Shown here one piece after another: positions 12,029 to 24,184 of a DNA stretch of 64,000 nt (the stretch's first letter is position 1; each line of letters opens with the position of its first letter). The notes under the pieces were generated by a model. That model searched no databases and was not told where the DNA came from. It saw nothing but the letters and a program-made list of their open reading frames with translations. The stretch is from positions 27,965,701 through 28,029,700 of the forward strand of contig NC_088783.1 in the NCBI RefSeq assembly GCF_958450345.1, given 5' to 3'. Position numbers and translations under genes: made by a program. This stretch comes from Calliphora vicina. Taxonomy: Eukaryota; Arthropoda; Insecta; Diptera; Calliphoridae.

Positions 12029-13384
12029 TAGGGTATTCGAATTATTCGATTTTTCTCTTGTTCGAATAAAACGAATAATTCGAATAAGAGATTTTAACTT
12101 GTTCGAATAATTCGATCACACGTTTAAAATTAATCGAATTATTCGAATAATTAAATTTTTTTTAAAAAAGTAAAGAAAGAAGTTTTGATGTCGGTTTTTT
12201 TTTATTTTATTGTTGAAACTCAAAAAATAACGTTAAAGTTAACAATTTAAGTATTGATAATGTTAAAAAACTTTCGAAAACAAAGTCCATCATTAAGTTT
12301 TCAACAGAAATATTCTGATCAGATTAACTTCCGAACAATCTACAAAACAATTGATTAGCAAACTCTTTAGTTTCCGTTTTGGAGCTATGATTTAAAAAAT
12401 TTGAGCTAGTTGGACATGATCCTGAATTCAAATACAATATAAACGTATTAAGAACTTTTTTATGTAGTTCATTAATTCGGGTTTTAAATTGAGTAACTAA
12501 ATCTTTAGTAAATTAATTATTCACTATTTCTAAATTATTTATAACAAATTGTATTATACCCTCAAGCTCTATCAACGTTGCCGAATCTTTGCTTAATAAA
12601 GTGGTCTTGGGGAATTACACAATAAAGAGAATCTGTCCAAAGCTTGATACCATTGTCAGTGAACGTGGCTAACTTGAATTCAGGCAGTGCATGATTGACG
12701 CATTTACAAATACGTAAAAAGTTTATTATCATGTTAGACAAAGATCTTCAACGATGTTCAAAATAATGTATAAGACGAACTCCAAGCTTTTCTTGCAGCA
12801 AAACGTTAGTTTGCAATAGTTGTATTTATAATTCGATTTATTCGATTTATTAAATGATTTTAAGATCATAACCTTCATCTATTTCAATGTAATCATTATA
12901 AATGTCATCCTCAATATCACTTTCGACGACCGTTTCAAAATCACATTCTCCATCACATTCAACTCCACTTTAATCTAAGTTATTATTTTGATTATTTGAT
13001 ATTTTATTCTGTACCTTTTATTTTCATTGGTTCAAGTCCTAAGTTACAAATTTGGAAAGATTTGTTTTTATAATTGTAAGTTCTTGCAGTAATATTTATA
13101 TATTTTTAGAAGTAGCTATCGGAACACTCATCTACAGTGATCGAAAGTCCCTTTGTCTTTAGTTATTTGTCGAATTTCAGCAACAAAACAATTTTTGTGA
13201 GTTATTTAAATTTTATATTATGAAAAATTTAATAAATTTAAATATATATGAACATTTATTCGTTTTATTCGATTATTCTACATAAAATTGTTCGAATTAT
13301 TCGTTATTCGAAAATGGTAATTTTTAATTATTCGTAAGAAATTATTCGATTAATCGAACGATCATTAGTCGAATGAATACCGTA
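12029..13384 (-). mobile_element. hAT-like element b, copy 1, with relic ORF
   Basis: 1356 bp bounded by the exact 8-bp repeat GTAGCTAG (12021-12028 and 13385-13392). The ends read TAGGGTATTCG and, complemented, TACGGTATTC, and are followed by dense TTCGAA/ATTCGAATAATTCG repeats. The interior on the minus strand looks like decayed coding sequence and matches copy 2 at 26457: about 12720-12600 reads FLRICKCVNHALPEFKLAT then FTDNGIKLWTDSLYCVIP, and 12480-12340 reads YLNSGSCPTSSNFL. An acidic stretch is encoded at 12970-12860. Frames are broken by stops and shifts. Probably a hAT-type transposase relic; identity to hAT protein is inferred from the ends and duplication, not from recognised motifs. 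Confidence 0.8.
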
Positions 13385-13392
13385 GTAGCTAG

Positions 13393-13978
13393 TAAGGTAA
13401 CTGACGATATGAAACCAGTATGTAAATCGAATGCGTTGACTACTTGGACCAGCTATCAGATAGTCTCATTGTAATCAAAAAGGGTCAATTGACGCCCAAC
13501 TTAGGACATGCACATGTTAAAATAACTATTCATGTAGCTAGTTACGTAACTAGTTGTCACCCTAAATGATTGGTAAAATCACTAGTTCAGAACTGTCTCC
13601 TGGAACTGCAGGGAATGTAAATATACAAGTACATACAAACATATAAACCTCTAAATGTTTGCTTATTGTTTATGTTTATCAAAACAATTGAGAAAGTGAA
13701 GGCGATAAGTAATCATAAGTAATAATACCTGCAAAGAATGCAGTAAAAAAATTATCAAAATTTTGAAAATAATTTTTGTAATAGCATTAAATGATTAAGA
13801 TAAAAAGTGTGTAATTCATTCTGGAGTCAAATACCTAATAAATCAATTTATAGTTTAAAAAAATCTCAGGTGTCGCTGATTGTCTCTGCATAGTTGGAGA
13901 TTAAAAACGATTAAGGAAATTATAATAAAAATTTCAATAGACTAGTAAAGGAAAAAAATAAAGAATTTCATAAAAAAT
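13393..13978. other. Unique AT-rich DNA with CTAG palindromes
   Basis: GTAGCTAGTTACGTAACTAG at about 13536 is a near palindrome that continues the pattern seen left of the hAT-like insertion. Nothing else recognised. Confidence 0.35.
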
Positions 13979-14189
13979 ATTTGGTCGAATCAAAAGGTAT
14001 TCTGTTATGTCACAATGGTTTGAAAATAAAATAATACTACTCTGTATGCTATGTTTATTGTGTTATCGTAACCAACCTGCAGAGACCTGTGCCGAACGCC
14101 TATGAGTTGGCGAAGCCGAGCCAAGCCACCAAGTCATGAAATATTAGAACATTATGACAATGATAGGATACCTTGTGAATCGACCAAAT
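13979..14189. mobile_element. MITE family M, copy 2
   Basis: Inverted ends TTTGGTCGAATCAAAAGGTA (left) and CCTTGTGAATCGACCAAAT (right). The core with CTACTCTGTATGCTATGTTT matches 5238-5260. The left arm has a deletion relative to copy 1. Flanking duplication not clear. Confidence 0.75.
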
Positions 14190-14604
14190 TTAGGTTGCTA
14201 AAAAGAGAAATAATACAATTTTACATGATTTATTTGAAGAAAGCGTTGATTATATACACAACAAAGAAATAGCAGCAGAATAAATGTAAATAATTTGGTT
14301 TTCCGTTAGCTTGTTAAAATATTGTTAAAAAAAATCCAAAAGCCGGTTGTTGTCAAGGTAGTTTTTGTAGAAAATTAAATTAGTAAAAATAGTTATTAGT
14401 ATTGTTTGTAAGTATGGCAATACTAAATGTTTAAGCTGCTAACATTAACATTGAAGCTGCTAAAAGCTCTAGAATTCGAATATTCTAGTTTTGTAGGTTA
14501 AGATCATTCATGAAGCTACTGGAAGGAAGATAGCGCTGTGTATAATTAATTGCAGAGGTTGCATTGGACAGTCTGTTTATCATAGGCGCTGTTAGAGTTA
14601 ACAT
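14190..14604. other. Unassigned AT-rich spacer
   Basis: No repeat or coding signal recognised. Confidence 0.35.
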
Positions 14605-15120
14605 CTGTGTCTAGCACCCACCTGAGTCGGTTAAGCGATGTCCGTCGGTCCGTCCGCCTGGCTGTCAAATATAAACCTTGTGCGCAAAGTACATGTCACA
14701 ATTTTGAAGATATGTCGATCAAGTTTGGTTCATAGTCTTATTCCGGCATATGGACTAAGCTTATTGAAACTGGCTAAAATCGGTCCATTATTTCACCTAG
14801 TCTCCATAAAAATGTCCACCGAAATATAACTTTATCGTTCATAAAAGTTTAATTTATAGGTATCTACACAAATTTCGCTCCGAATAGTTTTATCCACATA
14901 GAATTGCATCCACATAGAATTCTACAGAAATAAATGTCAAATAGACATAAATCACATGACCTAATTTCACGGCGATCGGTCCATAATTGTTTATATTTCC
15001 GATATAAGCCCATTTCCGAAAATCAGTCAGGAAAATAAATTATTGAAATTTTAAAAGAAAATGCTTTTGCTAATTTACTTCGTGTATTATATGGACGGGC
15101 TTGACCCACCATACTTTCTA
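14605..15120 (-). mobile_element. R1 dispersed repeat, inverted copy
   Basis: Reverse complement of R1: begins near the CTAGCACCCACC block, has GATGTCCGTCGGTCCGTCCG at 14637, and ends GGCTTGACCCACCATACTTT. The far-right terminal block (ATACCCTCCCC) is missing, and internal parts are shortened. The 63-codon frame at 14638 is repeat-derived. Confidence 0.75.
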
Positions 15121-15179
15121 AATTGATTTCTATGTTCTATTAATTGTACTATTAAGTCTCCCTTTGATGGTGCCATCGA

Positions 15180-15660
15180 AATGGACATATGGAAAAAGGA
15201 TGATAATTTGTAATCATTTATATTCAACCAAAAACCGATTTTATTATATGAAAATGAACTGAAACGTAATCATGACTATAAGTCGATAAATAGTGGTCCA
15301 AATTAGAAAAGGATAATAATAATTGATCACTTATATTTTCTAACAAAAATCGATTTTTCATATGAAGTGTTTTATATATAAACGTGGTCTTAATTGAAAA
15401 GGGAAGTAAGTCTGTGATCACTTATATTTTCAACCAAAAACTCATTTTTCATACGAAAATTAATTCAAACATAAACGTGGCTATAAGTCGTTGAAAAGTG
15501 GGCCAAATGGAAAAGCAACGATAATATGGTTTCACCCATAATTCTTATGAAAATTAACATAATCGGTAAAGATTTGTGAAAATGGTAAAAGGATGATAAT
15601 CAGTGATCAAGAAAAATTAATTTTTCCTATGATAATTAGCTGAAATAATAAAAGCATTAG
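15180..15660. repeat. Degenerate tandem repeat, roughly 100-130 bp period
   Basis: Units start near 15198, 15309, 15401 and 15593, each with a GGATGATAAT-like block, TGATCACTTATATTTTC, AACCAAAAA, a CATTTTTCATATGAAAATTA-like block and ATAAACGTGGCTATAAGTCG. Unit lengths vary by deletion. It resembles an old satellite. Confidence 0.6.
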
Positions 15661-17074
15661 TTTTTGGAAAAAGAACACCTACGATAGTAAATGTGACAAA
15701 CTTTGAATATCAAAATAAAATGTTTGGTGTGTTTATTATATACAGTTACTTTACAGTTACTTGATTAGAATGATCAGAGACTACTAATAAAAAACGATGT
15801 TAAGGTAGCAAAACGCTACCTTGTTTTTCTTTTCAATTTAAAATTTTATTTAATATTAAATTGAAATTAATAGCAATTTGGTACTTTTTCAGATATTGCT
15901 GTATTTTTTATTCAATCAATTAAAACATTGAATTGTGTTCAAAAATAAATTAATTTTTAAAATGAAAAACTTGTCCAAACACTTAAACGATTATTTAACA
16001 TATTTTCTTATACACTTCACTACGTTTTTTGCCAACCTTTAATCAATGCATTTTTTGCGATTTTCTAACCGACAACAACAGGAAGAATTGAAAGCAATTT
16101 TTACATTTCATTCGTATTAAAATGCCATTTAATTTTATGCTCATTGATTCAATATTGTTTTAAGTTGTTCATTCAAAAATCTTTCCAACAATCAGTAGGT
16201 ACTCCTGCTCTTTCCTACCACCGCCACTGCCGCCACTACAATACATGCTATTGCACACAAAACTCAATAGAATTGTTGGGTTTTCCTTTTTCTTTTTATC
16301 CACATTTTTTTGTGTAAGTGCATTTTCAGTCTGTATGTGTGTCGGTGTCCGGTATGTGTTTGTGGTAAAAATGAAATTTAATTTAACAAAATGGCCACTA
16401 AATTACAATCTTCATCTAGAAAATACTGCATGTTAAAACAAACAAACAAACTCTCAAACAAACGTGAACGCACAAACTTTTATTTAGTTGGCAATTTTTG
16501 GCAACATTGGCCGCAGCAGCAGAATGTAGTGGTAGCTGTTTTTGAAAATTTCTAGTTTAACTGCAAATTGCATGTTTATGATGGCCAAGTATGAAGCGGA
16601 AGTTTAGCTGAAAAAAAATACATAGAACAAATCTACAAAAAAAATGCATATAACATTACGACTACTACGCCGATGATTGCAACAAATCAAACATACTTCA
16701 AAAGCCATCAGGAAAAGCAAAACCGCACAATCGCAAATGCAAACACTAAATATTTGAAAAGGTATTACCAAATCTCTGTGATTGGATTTTAAGTTGGGAT
16801 AGATTTTTTTTTAACATGGAAACACAATTTCTAAAGTGTTAGACCAAAAACTAAAGATAATAATATAATAATTTAAGAAGTACAATAATAATAAATTAAG
16901 AAGTACAATAATAACTAATATTTTAATTTAGATTCTTGTATTAAAAACCATCACTTTAGCGTTTAAAAATGTGTCAGATATCTTTTCTAAATCATTAATT
17001 TTTAACTGTTATTTCGGTCAAAATGGTCACCGAAAAAAAGTACATGAAAAAATTATTAAAACTTGATAAAAACA
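15661..17074. other. Unique AT-rich DNA
   Basis: No transposon match. Short G+C-richer patches at 16200-16250 and 16500-16560 have triplet-like composition. A 63-codon frame at 16245 has no recognisable features. Confidence 0.35.
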
Positions 17075-17835
17075 ATTAAGAAAGTATGGTCGGTCAAGCC
17101 CGACCATATAATACCCTACACCAAGTAAATGAGAAAAAATATTTTGCTTTTAATATATCAATAATTTATATTCATGAGTGATTTTCGGAAGTGGGCCTTA
17201 TATGGGAACTATGACCAATTATGGACCGATCACCTTGAAATTAGGTCGTGTGATTTATGTCTATATTAAAGTTAACTATGTTGAATTTTGTGTGTATACC
17301 AACATTTTTAAGCGATTTATGCACGTTAAAGTGATTTTCGGAAGCGGGTCTATATGGGAGCTATGACTAATTATGGACCGATCGTAACAAAATTTGGTGA
17401 CATGAATTTTGTATATATAAAACTTATTTAGAGCGAAATTTGTGTAGATACATAGATAAATTAAAAATTTATGACCGATAAAGACCAATTTCCAGGGGAC
17501 ATTTGTATGGGGGCTAGGTGAAATAATGGACCGATTTTAGCCAGTTTCAATAGGCTTGGTCCTTGGGCCGAAAAAATAATATGTACCAAATTTGATCGAA
17601 ATATCTTCAAAATTGCGACCTGTACTCTGCGTACAAGGTTTACATGGACAGCCAGCCAGCCAGCCAACCAGACGGACGGACGGACGGACGGACGGACATC
17701 TTTTAATCGACTCAGAAAGTGATTCTAAGTCGATCGGTATACTTTAAGGTGGGTGTTAGACTAATATTTTTGGGCGTTACAAACATCTGCACAAACGCAT
17801 AATACCCTCCCCACTATGGTGGTGTAGGCTATAAA
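17075..17835 (+). mobile_element. R1 dispersed repeat, complete uninterrupted copy
   Basis: Best reference for R1 in this window: AAGAAAGTATGGTCGGTCAA start, ATACCCTACACC at 17111, two internal TATGGACCGATC units at 17220 and 17373, GCCAGCC/GGAC run at 17648-17697, CGACTCAGAAAGTGATTCTA block at 17709, end GGTGGTGTAGGCTAT. It shows the empty site of the piggyBac-like MITE of copy 1. Confidence 0.9.
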
Positions 17836-17925
17836 TACATAATGGCCTTTAAAAAAATAGCAAAAGATTTTTCGTATTTACCTTTCTTAAAACTGCACAG
17901 AGTGCCTTCACACTTAGGCCCGCTT

Positions 17926-18098
17926 TGAATATACAATTTTCGTTATTGGTTGAATTTCAAATGCAAAAATTATTGAATAGATAATTTTCGTAATTGAAAC
18001 ACAAAAAATAACAAAAATGTGTTTTCAATTACGAAAATTATCTATTCAATAATTTTTGTATTTGAAATTCAACTAATAACGAAAATTGTATATTCAAT
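17926..18098. repeat. Long near-perfect palindrome (foldback)
   Basis: Left arm 17926-18002 (TTGAATATACAATTTTCGTT onward) is complementary to right arm 18019-18098 with few mismatches and a loop of about 16 bases. No target duplication identified. It could be a foldback MITE or a recent inverted duplication. Confidence 0.85.
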
Positions 18099-18141
18099 TG
18101 TAAAAATAATCAAATTCAAAACGCAAAATTCAATAGAAAAT

Positions 18142-18560
18142 AGCTCTGTTCAATAACTAAAAGTTGTTACTAGTTAGTAACAATTGTTACTGGAAAAGCG
18201 TTCATTTTAGAGAGTGTTCTCTCGTTGCAAACTATTACAAGTTCTATTTTGAACTCGTAATAGTTAGCAGCTTATATTTTATATGTTTTGTATTATTGTT
18301 TATTGTTTATTTATTTAAAATTTTATTTTTGTGGTGAAAAATGTCAAAACAAAAGAATTTTCAATAAAATTGAAGAAAATGTGAGTATTTATACATATTA
18401 AAAGGAATAAAATAAGAAAATTGTGTTTATAAAACAATTGTTACTGGAAAAGCGATCATTTACTTTTTACTATTTTTGAGAATTTAAGAGAGTAATTTTG
18501 TAAATTTTGATTTTATTCTCTCGTTGCAAGTATTTACTGGGAAAGTAAATGAACAGACCT
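18142..18560. mobile_element. Possible small element with CTCTGTTCA ends
   Basis: The left edge AGCTCTGTTCA and the right edge TGAACAGACCT are inverted over about 10 bp. Inside, TTACTGGAAAAGCG, a CATTT block and TTCTCTCGTTGCAA occur twice (18190-18232 and 18430-18530). Suggestive of a non-autonomous transposon; boundaries are uncertain. Confidence 0.4.
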
Positions 18561-18689
18561 AATATCAAGAATTTTTTTTTTAAATAATTGAAACCAGTTC
18601 AATATGTGACAAATATTTGAATTGAAAAGGGCTAAGAAATAGTTTTTTCTGTGTATGGAAAAAAGTCCATTGAGTGATATTCAAATAAT

Positions 18690-18935
18690 AATGTCAATTT
18701 TGTACCACGGAAGGGAAATCCACCCAATTGTCCAGAACATCGGCATTTGGAAAAGAATTTGGCTCTGATAAAAAAAGAATTAAAAAACGGATATGTCCCC
18801 GGATATGATCGATTTTAAGCGTAAGTGGACCACCTCGTCCAAAATGGTAACGGAAGCAACTATAGAATCAATAATGAGAGGATTTCTGAAAAAAGTGAAT
18901 AAATTCATAAATACAGAGTAATATGCCAGTATTTA
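18690..18935 (+). pseudogene. Tc1-like transposase C-terminal relic
   Basis: Plus-strand fragment of an IS630/Tc1/mariner-type transposase. One frame gives NNVNFVPRKGNPPNCPEHRH at about 18690-18750, which matches the pre-catalytic FVPK-NPPNCPELRPIE region of these enzymes. After a frameshift, DFKRKWTTSSKMVTEA and ESIMRGFLKKVNKFI (18810-18930) match the C-terminal basic region. The Glu of the ELRPIE motif appears as H-L-E, so the third catalytic position may survive, but stops and shifts make it dead. The N-terminal part is absent here. It lies opposite another relic at 19140-19765. Confidence 0.75.
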
Positions 18936-19139
18936 AATGTGTAATGAATTTGTACAATATTTGAATACATTTACGTTTATTTAACTTGATACAAGTATAC
19001 ATTTGTTTCTTTAAAAGAAAAAAATCGTCAAAAATATGATCCTTTTTACATGTTCCAACTTTAGAAGAGTGTAACTTTTTATTTTTTTATTGGAAGAAAT
19101 TTATTTTATTCGATTGAAATTATTATTACAATTTACAAA

Positions 19140-19765
19140 AAAATATCAATATTTCTCCACTGACCTTAGCTCCAGAAAGTTTGGAGGATTTGCTCCTTTT
19201 GGTACAAATAACACATTATTGTTCTTGTACTACTCAAGACCTTGCTTACCATAGTGGCAGGATGATAAATCAGGCCAAAAATAAGCGGATACATTAAGGA
19301 GTCTTATGAATGAAATAATCCTCTTTTGTTAACATTCCTTGATGTAAATGTCGGTATTTATAACAAATGTTTGGCTTCTTTTGCCGCAACTGCATATTGC
19401 AGAAAATTTTCTGCTTTTGTGTCCTAAACTTATCTACAACATTCCCTCGATCATGAGCAACATAAAAATAATCAACCAGGAAGCTGCGAAAATTTGCTAG
19501 AGCATACATTTCGTCGTCCATTATACAGCAGGTATGTTTTTTTTTATAAAATTTGACTTCAATTTCCGTATCGGAAGTGTTGGGGGCTCTTTTGAAAATG
19601 CTTTATATTTATTGGCTTTAGAAACATCATGTACAATATTCCTTTTACTTGAATCAGGGTTTCTATCAACAAAGAACTTGATCTTTCGATACTGTTTAGT
19701 AACGTTGGAAACAGTTTTACAGTTGGGTTTTGATGAAAATATTTAATAATTTTAGTACGCACTTT
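19140..19765 (-). pseudogene. Tc1-like transposase relic, opposite strand
   Basis: Minus strand, in N- to C-terminal order: TKIIKYFHQNPTVK near 19750 (helix-turn-helix region), IMDDEMYALANF near 19510 (first catalytic Asp), FYVAHDRGNVVDKFRTQKQK, then YFWPDLSSCHYGKQGLE near 19250 (second catalytic Asp), and VLFVPKGANPPNFLELRSVE ending near 19150 (third acidic residue). Internal deletions remove the region between the DNA-binding part and the first Asp, and stops interrupt the frame. The copy ends where the opposing relic continues, so the two overlap in content but are separate copies. Confidence 0.8.
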
Positions 19766-20324
19766 TTTATCGTCACTAAGTTTAATCAGATTAACAATAA
19801 ATAAACATAATTAACATTAAATATAATTACTAATATACTTTTCAAAGGTAACTTGATCAAAAACAAAAATAATACTTGGATTGAAAGTTTTAAGGAAAAA
19901 CGTTTGTTAATGTTTTGTCGATCTCACTCATTCATTGTATCGCAAATATAAATCTATGTGTAAAAAACTAAAAAAAGATCGAGCAAAATTTGAAAAAATT
20001 AAATAAAAAAGATAACTGACACTTAATTTAATTTCATTCGGATCATAAATGGTTGTTTGTCGATTTTTTTTTTTTAAAAGTAAGACTGAACAACGATGCC
20101 TACGAAGCTGAACAACTGCATATCAACTCGTAAACACGTCACAAAGTGCTTTGTTTTCATATAGGCAATGGACAAAAATAGAAGGAATTATTACAGACGA
20201 ACCTGAATAAAATTATTATTTTCAGAAATTATTGTTCTCTTTTAATATTAGATGCAAAATTATGAAATTTCATCGATAGGATATTCATAATTCCAAGACA
20301 TCAAGACTTCAATATCCTGTATAA
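19766..20324. other. Unassigned AT-rich DNA
   Basis: Nothing recognised. Confidence 0.3.
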
Positions 20325-20338
20325 CATCTAATTTTTTT

Positions 20339-20442
20339 AATTTTATTTATTTTTATTTAAGCTTGAGGTCACTTTTTTTTATAAATAAATATAATTATTT
20401 ATAAAAAAGTGACCTCAAGCTTAAATAAAAATAAATAAAATT
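20339..20442. repeat. Perfect long hairpin (about 45-bp arms)
   Basis: Left arm 20339-20384 and right arm 20397-20442 are exact complements apart from a T-run length; both contain AAGCTTGAGGTCAC or its complement. Imperfect complementarity resumes outside (ACATCTAATTTTTT versus AAAAATTAGACAT at 20465). Confidence 0.9.
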
Positions 20443-20480
20443 AATAATAAAAAAGGTCGAAAAATTAGACATTATCATAT

Positions 20481-21515
20481 CTAATTTTTTTTAAAAAAAC
20501 TCTTAAAAATCGTTTTTTATTTTGGAACCAAGCATTAATTTAGTTATTAATATTTAAATTCTAGCAAGGATTTACATAACTGCCATATATTCTTTTTTTA
20601 ATAAAATAGTGAAATGTTGTATAAATTTTCTAAATTCGGAAGGACGGATGGACGGACATTTCCAAATGTTCATAGACTTATGGTTCAGCTGTAACATTAG
20701 AAACTGGATGTTGGATTATACTTTAAGTGTTCATAATATCAGCAGAAGCTCATATTACTATCTCAAACTAAGGATATGTAGGTTATATTCAATTATTGAT
20801 TTACTTACTATTATTTATGGGTGCCATCAAAAATAATTTTTTTTTAAAGTTCTAGGTAAAACCGACAGGAATTAGATAAAATTAAAGAACAATTTAAATT
20901 GTTGATTGACAATTTTTTGGATTTCAGCAAAAAAAAAACATACAACATCAAGAAACAAATGAAGACCTATTAATACACTTTATGCCATTAAACTACTTTT
21001 ATTAAATAACGCTATATTTCTTAGTTATTTAAAAGATAAAACGGTATTATTTTATAAAAAACCAAAAATCTGGAGCTATTTCCCCAAACCATCAAATTGG
21101 AAATTTAAGAAATCTGAATTTATACATTTAAACAAAAATAAAATTTTAATAGTTTTCATACGAAAGGACAACTAATGATTACATTTTCTGGTAGATAATA
21201 CTTAAGGCTATTCTATATTAAAACATAATCAAAATAGATTAACATATATTTTACTAATATTCCAACTAAGTTTTAGAATTTCAGACTTACAATAAAAAAC
21301 ATGTTAATTATTAAAAATTGCGCAGATTAAACAGTTAAACTTTTTTTGAGAAAAACTATAATTTCCAATTCCCCATTCATATTATTTCATTTGCCGTGAA
21401 TCGCAAGTTTATATCTTTTAAAACGAACTTTTAACAATTATTTTAGTTAACCATAAAAAAAATATATTTTTCTCCATAAAATTTATGTTAAAAATATACT
21501 AATTTTAGCGACCTC
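20481..21515. other. AT-rich DNA
   Basis: A short GGACGGATGGACGGACAT at 20641 recalls the R1 microsatellite but has no R1 sequence around it. No other feature seen. Confidence 0.3.
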
Positions 21516-21517
21516 TA

Positions 21518-21919
21518 CACGCAGAAAAAAAATAGTGTTACAAAATTTTTAACTATATTATAGTCACAGTTATTGTATCAAACATATATATGGTTACAGT
21601 AAACAAGTATATGTTTGTGACAACCATATTCATGATGAATAATTTTATCATAATATGTTGTTCTCAGATTATGATAATCCTTAAGCCGAGAGCAACATAA
21701 TACGATAAGTCCTTCATCATATGAATGGTTGTCACAAACATATACTTGTTTACTGTAACCATATATATGGTTGATACAATCATGTGAATCGTAAATTAAT
21801 CATATTATTTTTACCACAATCATGTAAATGGTTAGTGTGACTATAATATAGTTAAAAAACTTGTAACAATAATGAAATGGTTACAGTAACCATGCCCAAC
21901 TATATTTTTTCTCTGGGTG
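21518..21919 (-). mobile_element. Foldback MITE family F, copy 1
   Basis: 402 bp starting CACGCAGAAAAAA and ending CTCTGGGTG, flanked by TA on both sides (21516-21517, 21920-21921). The arms are about 150-200 bp and complementary, with repeated TATATGGTTACAGTAAAC and its complement. The centre (CTCAGATTATGATAATCCTT) is inverted relative to the copy at 44581. Left arm carries a deletion. TA duplication suggests mobilisation by a Tc1/mariner-type transposase. Confidence 0.85.
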
Positions 21920-21921
21920 TA

Positions 21922-24184
21922 GTGACGACAAAAAAAGATATTTATAAAAAATCTTTTTTACACGAATGCGTTATTTAGTTGTCTATTCAAAAATATAAAT
22001 TTCATTAACATCAATGACATGATCTTGTTTTTGAATTTTGTCCATTGAACAAAGCACTGTGCGTCAGCTCCAATTTTGTGATATCGTTACGTTGTCTCCA
22101 ATAGTTTCCGAGATACCGAATGATATCAACAAAAAAAGTTTCTAAGCCACTTTGCCATGTTAAATTTTATTAAATTCGGACTATCCGTTTAGAAATTACT
22201 GATTTATTTCAATTTTTTTTTGAAATCCCTCACTGTACATAAACGGATTACGCGACCGTTTTAAAGCACGATGAGTTTATTTTCATTAGCAGGTCATCAA
22301 TACTAGGGTGATTACGAAACTATTTACTTATCGTTGCTGTCTTAGATATCACCAATATGTTTTGTGCAATGTTGAGTTCAAACGGAGCGTTGGTCTGTAT
22401 TCAGAACTTGTAAGGAGAAATATTGAAATCTAACAATGTCTATAATAAATAAAAATAATTCCTTCACGGGAATGAAATTTTGTGATTTCTTTCGCTATCG
22501 CTGAAAAGTTAATTTTCGAATAAAACTTGGCAACCACACAAGTTTAAAATGTATTTAGTTTGGTCTAAATGAAGATATAAACGCGTACAGTCGAAAATAA
22601 ATTTATTTGAATTGAAATGAGTTGCATGGTGGTAGTAAAATGTGTGGGCGTTAAGGGGTTGAGCATAGGGCTGCACACAAAACTTTTCAAGTATTACAAA
22701 AACCCGGTAGTAATTTGAAGGACAAATGACCAAGTACAAAATTGAATTGTGTATGCTCTAGTACTTTTTACTCACTTACTCACTTACTCATATGCATAGA
22801 TTCATGTACGAAAAAGTATGTGTGTGTAACAGTGGCAACAGCAGTAGTTTTGAATGTGGCAGAAGTGGAGTGGCAGTTGTACAATTGTGGAATTTTTCAT
22901 ACTGTATTCGTAGGTTGTTGTGTATGTATGTTTTTGTATGGTGTGTTAGTTTTTCGGTTAAATGTGGTTTTGTTATTTAGGCCTTTTCAGACGACTACAA
23001 ACACACACTCACCCATGCACACGCTGCTGCACTCGTACCCTCGGACAACCACTTGCACTTTATGAACAGCCAATATTGCAAACATAAAATCGAGGTAAAA
23101 TATGAGGGCATCATCATAAACTCATCATAGTTTCTCATTGGTTTGTATTCTAGTGTTGTCTTGTAGTCTGTATGTTTGTCTGTCTGTCTGCATGTCTGCC
23201 TAACTGACTGACTGCCCTGTCTATGTAGGCCGAACGGATATGCGAAAACTTTGACCACATAAAACAGTTCAAATACCACAAAGTTCGAATGTGGTTGAAA
23301 TTGCAAATGTGAATGTTGCTGTTGATGTTATTTTAGTTGCAGCTGTTATGTATAGATTTGTGTTATTGTTATTGTTGCTGTTGTTGTTGCTATTGTTGCT
23401 TATGTTGATATTAATATTAGAAAATCAAAAAATCAAAAATACTAAAGCACAAAAATGAACATTGCTATTCCGTTTTTGGCTTCTTCTTTTTAGTTTTGCA
23501 TTCTGGTTGAGTTTATTTATAAAGCAAATATACAATTGCATATTATGGTCTAAAATGCATATTTACTCATACATGCATTCACAAATAAATTTCATACATT
23601 TGAAAGCACTTGAAGTGCTCAAACATTCCCAAACACACTCTAATAATGTACGCATTAGAGTGATGCAGAATCCCAAATAATTTCAATATTTTCTTTATAG
23701 ATTTTTCTATAATAAATATTTAGTTTCTACTTTGTGTAGCCTAATTTTTCGCAGGACTTGTATTTGTTGTAAAAGCCACAATTCTAGCTAGATTTTTAGT
23801 ATGTGCCAGCTGGACGTATTCTTTTCTCCACATTAATTTATAGTAGTTTAATACTCATGCATTCTATATATAAATGTATGTAATGCTATGTGTTGGCTTA
23901 ATTTTTCCTGCAAAGTATTGTTGATGTTTTTTATTCTTTAGTGTTTTTCTATTACTCTATCATCAAAGAAAAAACTTCTATTTTCAACAGTGGCTTTGGA
24001 AATTAGATTTTTATATAAAATTGTTTTTTTAGAAGAAATGTTTAAATATCAGAACTTTCCAAGCGTTATCCATTAATTGTTAAACTTTGAATATTATGAT
24101 ATGGAAATTAATGACATGCCACCAAACTGCCTTCATTTGAAAACAGTAGCACTATATTTTAAGTCATTTATTCCCACATATTTA
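21922..24184. other. Unique DNA with microsatellites
   Basis: Contains TTG/CTG-rich tract at 23340-23400 and CA/TC-rich stretches at 22990-23220 (CTGTCTGTCTG). Overlapping frames at 22742-23065 are low-complexity. No transposon match. Confidence 0.35.

Noticed and set aside
15180..15660. Possible CRISPR-like spaced repeats
   Set aside because: Units are long, diverged and contiguous, and the sequence is eukaryotic; it is a decayed satellite.
22742..23065. 107-codon plus-strand frame with Cys/Val-rich protein
   Set aside because: Low-complexity TGTGTG and TTGTTG DNA; a second overlapping frame is equally open.
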